64,000 nt of DNA from Spirosoma rigui. Its GTDB lineage: Bacteria; Bacteroidota; Bacteroidia; Cytophagales; Spirosomataceae. A program made the position numbers and the translations under genes. Below are positions 25,600-32,799 of this stretch, in pieces. The notes under the pieces were generated by a model. The model had not been told where the DNA came from. It saw only the letters and a list, made by a program, of their open reading frames with translations, and searched no databases. How positions within the stretch are numbered: the first letter of the stretch is position 1; each line of letters opens with the position of its first letter. The DNA is taken from the NCBI RefSeq assembly GCF_002067135.1, contig NZ_CP020105.1:2604001-2668000 (forward strand). The letters run 5' to 3'.

Positions 25600-25848
25600 C
25601 TAGCCGCCACTAACTGGGGGAATAATGGCAATCTCGTCGGTACTAACCAGGCGTTGGTCTGGTTCGGCATACTCGCCGTTGACAGCAACCAGCAACGAGC
25701 GGATACCTGTTAGAGCCGGATACTGTTGATGGAGCTGGTCTAGCAGGTCGCCGACGCTGGCTTCACTCATTAGCGGAACCGAAACAGTTGATTGACCAGT
25801 TAAGTCGCGGGCAATCCCAAAAAGCAGGACCGAAATGGATGCATTCAT
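25600..25848 (-). CDS. moaD: Molybdopterin synthase sulphur-carrier subunit MoaD
   Basis: The 82-residue ubiquitin-like protein ends in PPVSGG, the Gly-Gly that becomes thiocarboxylated and donates sulphur to molybdopterin. Start at the ATG ending at 25848. It lies immediately upstream of its partner moaE. A 120-base gap separates it from the next terminator. Confidence 0.9.
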   Translation of the reverse strand: MNASISVLLFGIARDLTGQSTVSVPLMSEASVGDLLDQLHQQYPALTGIRSLLVAVNGEYAEPDQRLVSTDEIAIIPPVSGG

Positions 25849-25919
25849 GTGAGGAAAGGAACGGTATACGGTATGAAACCCGCACCATTCGGCTTGGGTT
25901 CGATTCAGGTATAGATAAA

Positions 25920-25949
25920 AAAAGCCACTATCTTTCGAGAGTGGCTTTT
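25920..25949 (-). terminator. Terminator of the small lysine-rich exported protein gene
   Basis: AAAAGCCACT pairs with AGTGGCTTTT around a ten-base loop, 19 bases after the stop codon. Confidence 0.75.
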
Positions 25950-25968
25950 GAGTACTAACTAAACGGAC

Positions 25969-26316
25969 TTATTTCGAGTTGTCCAGTTTCCGCTCGGCTT
26001 TTTTCATTTTCCGGTCGGCTTTGTCCAGCGCGTTATTGGTGCCGTCTTTAACGTCTTCTTTCGTGTTTTTAGCGGCTCTCGAAACTTTCCGGCCCGCACG
26101 CTTGGTGCCATCCTTCACGTCGTCGGCTGTGTTTTCGGCAGCATTCGCTACCTTCTTGCTGGCCTGCTTCGTTTCACGACCTACTTTTTTGGCCGCTGCT
26201 TCGGTGGTTTGACCCGCCTGACGAGCCGTTTCCTTTGCGTTCTCTTTTGTATCCTGAGCTAGGGTTACGCCGATTGTCAGGGCCAGTGCAGCCACCAGGG
26301 TTATTGCCTTTTTCAT
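25969..26316 (-). CDS. Small exported lysine-rich helical protein with repeats
   Basis: The 115-residue protein has a clear signal peptide (residues about 1-19, ITLVAALALTIGVTLAQ). A charged helical region rich in Lys, Ala, Glu and Asp then carries repeated units, including two VKDGT segments and several KKVG/RKVSRA blocks, similar in feel to histone H1-like or LEA-type low-complexity proteins. There is no recognisable domain. The frame continues upstream to 26367, but the signal peptide marks the ATG ending at 26316. It lies directly downstream of the sigma-factor/protease genes on the same strand. Confidence 0.65.
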   Translation of the reverse strand: MKKAITLVAALALTIGVTLAQDTKENAKETARQAGQTTEAAAKKVGRETKQASKKVANAAENTADDVKDGTKRAGRKVSRAAKNTKEDVKDGTNNALDKADRKMKKAERKLDNSK

Positions 26317-26401
26317 GCTAGTTGAGTGATGATTGATTGCGAAGTATAAAACACGCAACGAAAGCAATTGTTCGGATTTTTTCGAACGAGTTCAGGCCTT
26401 A

Positions 26402-27421
26402 TTATTTGTGCTTAAACACTTTTACCTGGTAGACGTAGTCCTGCATCCGTTTGATCTGCTGCTTACGCGGCAGACTGGCCAGGGTGTTTTTGCGGTTCAG
26501 ACGGAGTGCCTGGCCTTTCAGCGAATCAGCCGGAATACCGTTGATTGCCTGCAAGAGGTAATTGGTCTTCACGGCAAAGCTTACCCCTTCTGAAGTGGTT
26601 TGCTTGCCACTGATGATGCCAATGACATTGCCTTTTTCGTCGAGCAGGGGACCGCCTGAGTTACCCGGGTTCACGCTGATGGCAACCTGATAAGCTACTG
26701 AGTCGCCCCGGTAGCCGGTGCCTGAGCTGAGATAGCCTTCTCCATACACGATTTCTTCCCGGGGATAGCCCAGCGTAAACACACGCTCGCCAAGGTCAGA
26801 CGTGCGGGCGTCAAAACTGTACGGCACCGGCGACATGGAACGGAACGCGCTGTCATCGCAGAGTTGAAGAATAGCCAGATCATGCACCAGATCGGCGTGG
26901 ACGATCCGGGCCTTGTATACATCTCCTTTATTACTCTGCACGTATACCGAATCGGCGTCACGGACAATGTGGTGGTTGGTAACAAAGTAGCCGTCGGGCG
27001 TGAGCATGAATCCGGAGCCCGATACCTGGGCAGGGTTAGCGCTCAGAGCCCGTCCCCGGCCACTGATATCGTTGATCAGGCGTTTCTGCGATGACTTAAC
27101 GGCCTGAATTTCCTTACTTAACTGGCTGTATTGCTGTTCCTGCTGCCGGTGGCCCTGCTGGTAAGAGCGGTAGAGGAAGATGGAACCAAAGGTTGTGATG
27201 ACCGCTACGGAAGCGGCCACTGCAAGCGTGGTCCGGTACGTACGCCACAGGGAGCGGATCTGCCCCGACTGTTCAGCCTCTGTCTGGTATTGATCGGCCT
27301 CCTGGCGAACCGTTTCCATATCGAGCTGGTGCTGAATGGCCGATAACTTCCGCCGAAAACGAATGCGTTCACTATAGGCTACCAGAGCCTCTTCGATCGA
27401 TTTATTTTCGTTTACTTCCAT
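26402..27421 (-). CDS. Single-pass membrane trypsin-like (HtrA-type) serine protease
   Basis: The 339-residue protein has a cytoplasmic N-terminal stretch (about 1-63, charged and helical), one transmembrane helix (about 64-84), a coiled-coil-like periplasmic linker (about 88-120), and a protease domain. The catalytic triad is His151 in TNHHIV, Asp181 in VHDLAIL and Ser255 in NPGNSGGP. No PDZ domain is visible after it, unlike DegP or DegS. It follows the ECF sigma gene by 68 bases in the same direction. The short cytoplasmic N-terminus could contact the sigma factor, so a combined anti-sigma/protease role is an inference. Confidence 0.8.
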   Translation of the reverse strand: MEVNENKSIEEALVAYSERIRFRRKLSAIQHQLDMETVRQEADQYQTEAEQSGQIRSLWRTYRTTLAVAASVAVITTFGSIFLYRSYQQGHRQQEQQYSQLSKEIQAVKSSQKRLINDISGRGRALSANPAQVSGSGFMLTPDGYFVTNHHIVRDADSVYVQSNKGDVYKARIVHADLVHDLAILQLCDDSAFRSMSPVPYSFDARTSDLGERVFTLGYPREEIVYGEGYLSSGTGYRGDSVAYQVAISVNPGNSGGPLLDEKGNVIGIISGKQTTSEGVSFAVKTNYLLQAINGIPADSLKGQALRLNRKNTLASLPRKQQIKRMQDYVYQVKVFKHK

Positions 27422-27489
27422 AGGTGTAGTTGCCTACGTTGGGTAGGCTGGTGTTTTGGTGTTTACGCAGCCAGCCCACCGGACCGGTC

Positions 27490-28077
27490 CTACGCTCTAT
27501 ACTCCGCAAAAAACAACCGCTTCAACCGCATCAGACACTTGTACTTCTGCGTTTTGGCGTTATCGGCGTTCGTGTAACCGAACTTCTCCGTTATATCCTG
27601 CATACTGGAATGTCGGATATAAAAATCTTCGAGCAACGTCCGGCAGGGCTCGCCCAACCGGTCGAGTGAATCACTCATCAACTCAAACTGCCGATCGCGT
27701 TCTTCGTGATCAGCCAGGTCGTCATTCATCTGACCCACCGCTGCCGAGTCGGTAGCGGCCGTTTCAATATCGTTGACCAGAAATCGGTTTCGGTAGGACA
27801 GTTGCTTGAGCCACAACCGCCGACTAACCGAATAAATGTACGTTTTGAGCAAGCTGTGGAGTTCGAACGAACCGCCACGTACCTTCTCATACAATACAAT
27901 CAGGGCTTCCTGATAAATATCTTTTGCCTCGTCTTCACTACCGCTGTTGGTGGTCACAAAATGCAGCACCATTGGGAAGTAACGACGGTATAACTGCGTG
28001 AGCGCATCATCAGATCCCTCAGCCAGACCTTTCAGCAACTCATCGTCGGTTAATAAGGCCCGCCTACTTTCCTTCAT
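27490..28077 (-). CDS. ECF-type RNA polymerase sigma factor
   Basis: The 195-residue protein has sigma region 2 (LTQLYRRYFPMVLHFV, then EAKDIYQEALIVLYEKVR, about residues 26-65). A variable spacer leads to region 4 (CRTLLEDFYIRHSSMQDITEKFGY, about 145-170) with a helix-turn-helix, and it ends in KYKCLMRLKRLF. It resembles the sigma factors of Bacteroidota that are paired with a downstream membrane protein. The start is the ATG ending at 28077. The shared upstream region with a divergent lipoprotein gene contains a 9-bp inverted repeat. Confidence 0.85.
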   Translation of the reverse strand: MKESRRALLTDDELLKGLAEGSDDALTQLYRRYFPMVLHFVTTNSGSEDEAKDIYQEALIVLYEKVRGGSFELHSLLKTYIYSVSRRLWLKQLSYRNRFLVNDIETAATDSAAVGQMNDDLADHEERDRQFELMSDSLDRLGEPCRTLLEDFYIRHSSMQDITEKFGYTNADNAKTQKYKCLMRLKRLFFAEYRA

Positions 28078-28116
28078 TGAATAGAGTCATTACTTAATAC
28101 CAAAAACCGCTCGGAC

Positions 28117-28152
28117 GTAACCCAAAAAAAAATTTAAAATTTGTTGGGTTAC
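28117..28152. promoter_or_regulatory. Inverted repeat in the sigma-factor/lipoprotein divergent region
   Basis: GTAACCCAA (28117-28125) and TTGGGTTAC (28144-28152) flank 18 bases of A/T. It is centred between the sigma gene (start 28077) and the small lipoprotein (28223), so it could be an operator or an AT-rich promoter core. Confidence 0.4.
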
Positions 28153-28222
28153 CTTTTTCTCTACCGAGTATTAACGTTGACATTGTTCCATTAATCTCAC
28201 TTAAACAAAAACATTCAAAACT

Positions 28223-28417
28223 ATGAAAGCAATCACGAAAACCGCCTTCTTTTTCATGGCCATGATCGCCCTGACGACAGCTTGTTCGAAAAAAGCAGAA
28301 TCGACCGAATCGACGACCGAAACCACCACGATGACGGATTCGTCTTCGACGATGGCTACGGATTCGACGATGGCTACCGATTCGGCTTCGACCATGTCTT
28401 CGGATAGCGCTAAGTAA
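28223..28417 (+). CDS. Small Ser/Thr-rich lipoprotein with tandem repeats
   Basis: The 64-residue product has a lipoprotein signal (FFFMAMIALTTACSKK; the Cys at about residue 21 would be lipidated). The rest is almost only Thr, Ser, Asp, Glu, Ala and Met, with tandem MATDS units. No function is predictable. It is divergent from the sigma factor. A terminator follows at 28473. The strand is set by the lipobox and terminator; the longer open frame on the opposite strand has no protein signature. Confidence 0.65.
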   Translation: MKAITKTAFFFMAMIALTTACSKKAESTESTTETTTMTDSSSTMATDSTMATDSASTMSSDSAK

Positions 28418-28472
28418 TTTTGCTAAGGCACAACTGCCGGTACGATTACCGACAACGCTATAAATGCATAAA

Positions 28473-28503
28473 GAGCCCTTTGACTTGTCAGAGGGTTTTT
28501 TTG
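28473..28503 (+). terminator. Terminator of the small lipoprotein gene
   Basis: CCCTTTGA pairs with TCAGAGGG (one G-T) around a four-base loop and is followed by seven T. Confidence 0.75.
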
Positions 28504-28738
28504 TGCCCAATCGGGCCTCCCTACCACACTGGACAGCCACCCTTATAACGTTAAAACCGGACCATCCTATTCCCTATCCGTCGATAAATATACATGGCCA
28601 TTCTGAAAGGAGTGGCCTGTTCGGGGCAAGTTGCCAATGAGGGTGTGTGCGTTGTGCCTAAAACAGTACGCATCGATCGGGGAGGTGCCTGCCGTTCCCA
28701 ATCGATGCGTACTGTTTGGCTGTTGTTGACTTTTATTC
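28504..28738. other. Gene-free spacer between the lipoprotein gene and the ASPIC gene
   Basis: It contains the 17-bp hairpin at 28661-28717 and a short GGCCAT/GTGGCC inverted repeat near 28600; I see no gene. Confidence 0.5.
28661..28717 (-). terminator. Terminator of the ASPIC/VCBS gene
   Basis: AAACAGTACGCATCGAT pairs perfectly with ATCGATGCGTACTGTTT and the stem continues imperfectly inward. It is 21 bases after the stop codon of the minus-strand gene. Confidence 0.7.
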
Positions 28739-31700
28739 TTACCGGCGGGCTAGCTTAACCTGATTCATTTCCTGTCTCTTTTTGCCTTTCGAATCGGTAA
28801 TTTCAACGGCTTTTACCTGCGATCCCACGAAAAGGATTCGGGCCGACTGAGATAGGAAGGAACTGCCGTATGTGAATTCTACTTTCTGCTTTTTGCCGTC
28901 GGTAAATGTGAGCAACGCAGCCGTGTCCAGCGGTCGAAGCCGTACGGCCGGAGCTGATTTACTGTTGCGAAATACGCACAGCCGTCCTCGGTTTTGCGTA
29001 GCTACCAACAGTTCACGCCCTTTCTGATCGGTCAGTTGAGCGAGTCCTTTGGCGTTGCCCGGTACGTAAAAACCACTGCTGGCGATGGACTGAGCCGCAA
29101 AGCCACCCCGCCCGTTACCCCGCAAAAACAGTCCATTCATGGCGTCGTAACGTCCGGCCAGTACCTCTCCACCGAAATCATTGCCAACGAGCATCACGTC
29201 CAGATTACCGTCGCGGTCCACGTCATCGGCGATCATGCCGAATATGGGGGATAGCTGGGCCTCTACGGGCAACGGGTGCAGGACGAAGGTACCATCACCC
29301 TTATTCTCAACATAGGCCGACTGCAGGTAGTTGGCCTCGAGTACGAGGGCGCTCTGGCGTTCTTCGGGCGTGAGGAGTTTTTCGATGGTGGCCTGGCTGA
29401 AGTCTTTATAATACGGGAAGCGTTTTCGCATTACAATCATCTGCTTGATCAGGTCATCGCGCCCGTGCATTGGGTATTCCTGCCGTTTGCCATCGGTATC
29501 TTGAATGTAAATGGTGGGAATGGCATCGTAGAAACCGTTGTTGTCGAAGTCGCCCGCGTAGATACGAACGGGTTCCGTGTCCGTGGCGCGCATCCGGGCG
29601 TTCCGGCCAAGGTTACCTGCTATGTAATCAATATCACCGTCGCGGTCAAAATCGCCGGCAACCAGTGAATTCCACCAGCCTTTTTGTGCCTGAAGGCCGC
29701 AATCAGCTTTTGCCAGTTTACCCTGCTGATTTTTCAACAGTGTCAGTGGCATAAACTCACCCGCCAGCATCAGGTCAGGCCAGCCGTCATTATCGGCATC
29801 GGTCCAGAGGGCGTCGCAAACCAGCCCAATTGCCTGCAGATCAGGTGCAACGGATTTTGTTACGTCGGTAAACCGGATGACACCAGGTTTAGAGTCGTTC
29901 CGCAGAATAAAGCTGGACACGGGCTTAGGGTATTTCGTTGGCTCAACGCGCCCGCCAACGAACAGGTCAAGGTCACCGTCCCGGTCAATATCCACTGCTT
30001 TCACGCAGGATTTGCTCACCATATTTTGCGGGAGCGCGTCTTTTGTGAGCAGAAAGCCCCCTTTGCCGTCATTCATGTATAGTCGATCCTGAAACGTAGC
30101 CGTGTTTGGATCGCCTTCGACTCCACCACTGGCTATATACAGGTCGAGGTCACCATCCCCATCGGCATCGAACAGGAGCGTCCCCATGTCTTCCTGCGCT
30201 TTGGCGATGGTTGTCGACTGCGGACCTGGCAACAGATCTTTCTCCACGAACGTACCAGTAGCGGTCTGGATCATGAATCGTCCGTTGGCTGACCGCGACC
30301 CACCCAGAAACAGGTCGTCCAGACCGTCCCCGTTCACGTCGCCAACGGAGACGGCAGGCCCGTACTGAGAGAATTTATGCGGCAACAGCTTCTGTACGTT
30401 GAAATCGATGAACTCCGGCTCCTGGTGCTGAAAAGCAATGCTCATAGAGTCGGTCACTTCTCGGAACAGGCTGGCGGGCTGTTTGGGTGGACCCGTAACA
30501 GCTTCGCGGGCGTTGCGAATGTCGGCGGTCAGAACCTGGTTAACCTTTACATTTCGCAGGGTCTGCTGGCTGGCTGGTTTACCATCATGCGCGGGCCAGA
30601 TAATCCGGACTTCGTTGATGGTAGCTACGGCTCCCAAACCGAAATGGGCAATGGGCTCTACCGTGGAGAGGTACCCTCGGTAGGGGCTATGCTCGTAAAT
30701 CTGTTGCTGGGGTTTGTCGCTTCGGTAGGAGAGTTCCACAATGGCTCCCAGCCCCATACGGTTCTGGTCGGGTCCGGCAAACTTCACCCGCAAATAATTA
30801 GCTTCTTTAGGTTTACGCTCGACAAGGTTATTGCGGTAAACAAAGGCCGAGTCGTTGATATTGTTGACCACATAGTCGAGGTCGCCATCGTTGTCAAGGT
30901 CACCATAAGCTGCACCGTTGGAAAAAGAAGGGGTGTTGATTCCCCATTTTTCGCTCACATCCTCAAATGTCAGCTCACGCCCTGCCTGACCACTGTTATT
31001 GCGGAAAGCATAGTTGCTGATCTTGATCACCGGAATCTGGTTGATCATGTAATCCCGACTGGCCACGTTGCCGCTTTCAACCCGGAATGTCATAAAGTCG
31101 CGGTCGGTCACGTCGTGCGGAAAACCGTTGGTAACCAGCAAATCCCGGTATCCGTCGTGGTCGAAGTCGGCAACCATGGGCGTCCAGCTCCAGTCTGTTT
31201 CGGCTACGTCGGCCAGCTGACTGATCTCACTAAAAACCGGATGGGCCGATTGGGAACTACCCGCGGGCTGGTTGCCCTGGTTAAGCTGAAGTGTATTCCT
31301 GACATACTGGTAGTTGAAGTGATACTCTTCGTTGTTCAGGTAGTTCTGGTAGTCGTTGGGACCCAGCAGCATCTTTTTACGCTGGTTGTTACGGGGCATC
31401 ATGTCCAGGGCAATTACATCGGCCAGGCCATCATTGTTGATGTCAGTAATGTCGTTACCCATGGCCGTGTTGCTGGTATGTTTGAAATACTGCGCAGCCT
31501 GGTCGGAGAACGTACCGTTCCGGTTATTGATAAACAGGTTGTCGTCGGAGAGGTAGTCATTCGTTACGTAAATATCCTTCCAGCCATCCCGGTTTATATC
31601 GGCGATATTCAGGCCCAGCCCGTACCCTTCCAACTGGATACCCGCCACCTTGCTGACATCGGTAAAAACCGGGTGCCCCAACCGGCTGTCGAACGTGTTC

Positions 31701-32359
31701 TGATACAGTCGATCGCTATTGAACGCTGAGCCGTCGGTAATCTTCTTGTGGTAAACATTTGGATACGCGTCGATTTTATCGGTCAGCACGTAAAGATCGA
31801 GGTCGCCGTCATTGTCATAATCGAAAAAAGCCGCATTGGTGGTGTGGCTATCGTCGGCAATACCATATTCGGCCGCCATCTCCCGAAAAACGGGGGGCTG
31901 GCCGTTCTTGGCACCCTGGTTAACGAACAGCATATTCTGTCGCTGACTGGCCGTCTTGTTGAGGGTTGCCCCTACATAGATATCGAGCCAGCCATCATTG
32001 TTGATATCAACCAGCGCTACGCCCGAGCACCATTTGCCGCCCCCGCCAACACCGGCGGTCTGGGTGATATCCGTAAACTTAAAGTCGCCTTTGTTCAGAT
32101 AAAGCCGGTTGGCAACCTGGTTGCCGGTGAAGAAAATATCTGTTCGGCCATCGTTATTGAAATCACCCAGAGCAACTCCGCCACCATTGTAGATATACTC
32201 TACGTCAATAATGTTGGTGGAGTCGTTGTTAACAATTCGGTTCGAGAACGTAATACCCGTCTCACTGGCGGGAAGCAAACTGAAAAGTGGGTCTTTTCCA
32301 AGCTGGCAGGAGGCAGAAATAAGGCCAATACATAAGATAACTAGCAAACGTTGGTGCAT
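28739..32359 (-). CDS. Large exported FG-GAP/VCBS-repeat lipoprotein with ASPIC/UnbV domain
   Basis: The 1206-residue protein carries a lipoprotein signal (VILCIGLISASC; Cys18). Many FG-GAP/VCBS calcium-binding repeats follow, recognisable by DxNxDG motifs (DFNNDGRTD, DINNDGWLD, DRDGDLDL and others). An ASPIC/UnbV domain (GLGAVATINEVRIIWP, about 570-585) and a second set of FG-GAP repeats (about 660-1030) follow. Such proteins are probably surface glycan- or protein-binding; the RNA-binding annotation sometimes attached to UnbV is not supported. It is divergent from susC, and this neighbour arrangement is common in Bacteroidota glycan loci. Confidence 0.85.
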   Translation of the reverse strand: MHQRLLVILCIGLISASCQLGKDPLFSLLPASETGITFSNRIVNNDSTNIIDVEYIYNGGGVALGDFNNDGRTDIFFTGNQVANRLYLNKGDFKFTDITQTAGVGGGGKWCSGVALVDINNDGWLDIYVGATLNKTASQRQNMLFVNQGAKNGQPPVFREMAAEYGIADDSHTTNAAFFDYDNDGDLDLYVLTDKIDAYPNVYHKKITDGSAFNSDRLYQNTFDSRLGHPVFTDVSKVAGIQLEGYGLGLNIADINRDGWKDIYVTNDYLSDDNLFINNRNGTFSDQAAQYFKHTSNTAMGNDITDINNDGLADVIALDMMPRNNQRKKMLLGPNDYQNYLNNEEYHFNYQYVRNTLQLNQGNQPAGSSQSAHPVFSEISQLADVAETDWSWTPMVADFDHDGYRDLLVTNGFPHDVTDRDFMTFRVESGNVASRDYMINQIPVIKISNYAFRNNSGQAGRELTFEDVSEKWGINTPSFSNGAAYGDLDNDGDLDYVVNNINDSAFVYRNNLVERKPKEANYLRVKFAGPDQNRMGLGAIVELSYRSDKPQQQIYEHSPYRGYLSTVEPIAHFGLGAVATINEVRIIWPAHDGKPASQQTLRNVKVNQVLTADIRNAREAVTGPPKQPASLFREVTDSMSIAFQHQEPEFIDFNVQKLLPHKFSQYGPAVSVGDVNGDGLDDLFLGGSRSANGRFMIQTATGTFVEKDLLPGPQSTTIAKAQEDMGTLLFDADGDGDLDLYIASGGVEGDPNTATFQDRLYMNDGKGGFLLTKDALPQNMVSKSCVKAVDIDRDGDLDLFVGGRVEPTKYPKPVSSFILRNDSKPGVIRFTDVTKSVAPDLQAIGLVCDALWTDADNDGWPDLMLAGEFMPLTLLKNQQGKLAKADCGLQAQKGWWNSLVAGDFDRDGDIDYIAGNLGRNARMRATDTEPVRIYAGDFDNNGFYDAIPTIYIQDTDGKRQEYPMHGRDDLIKQMIVMRKRFPYYKDFSQATIEKLLTPEERQSALVLEANYLQSAYVENKGDGTFVLHPLPVEAQLSPIFGMIADDVDRDGNLDVMLVGNDFGGEVLAGRYDAMNGLFLRGNGRGGFAAQSIASSGFYVPGNAKGLAQLTDQKGRELLVATQNRGRLCVFRNSKSAPAVRLRPLDTAALLTFTDGKKQKVEFTYGSSFLSQSARILFVGSQVKAVEITDSKGKKRQEMNQVKLARR

Positions 32360-32799
32360 TACTTTTCGATAATTGTACTAAATTGAAAAAAAGCATAAAT
32401 ATCACGCAATAGTGACATAAATTGCGGAAGGTTAAGCAAGTATTTACGAATAGAAGTTCCCTTTAATTACAGAAAAAAATGAATGAATACTATAAAAAAC
32501 AAGTAGTTAAATTTTAATCGAATTTTAATATTAAGGTATAATACAATAGCTATTTAGAGGGGGATAAAATACGAATAAGTACTACTACTTAGTGATCATT
32601 GTATAAAGGCTTATTAGTTAGATATATGGTCCTGCGCGTTGTATTAAGGGTTTTTATTGAGTACCATTTTAATTGTTCTATAAAAATAAATAAAAAAATA
32701 ATATAGCCCTAGAGCGGTACATACCTCATCATTCATACATAACGAATCATGCATAAAATTGTGTCTGAAAACCGATCAGGTGAATTTTATCTTTAGTTT
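32360..32799. other. AT-rich divergent promoter region before the first susC
   Basis: About 440 bases, much richer in A/T than flanking genes, with runs of A and TTTTAA/TTAATT segments. TAAAATTG at 32754-32761 is a near-match to the -7 element (one mismatch) 39 bases before the susC ATG. I see no gene or strong hairpin. Confidence 0.4.

Noticed and set aside
28094-28540. Minus-strand open frame over the small lipoprotein gene
   Set aside because: The plus-strand frame has a lipobox and a matching terminator; the minus frame has arginine-rich random sequence and crosses that terminator.
30377-31729. Plus-strand open frame of 450 residues antisense to the ASPIC gene
   Set aside because: It is hydrophobic Val-rich translation of repeated DxNxDG codons; no recognisable feature.
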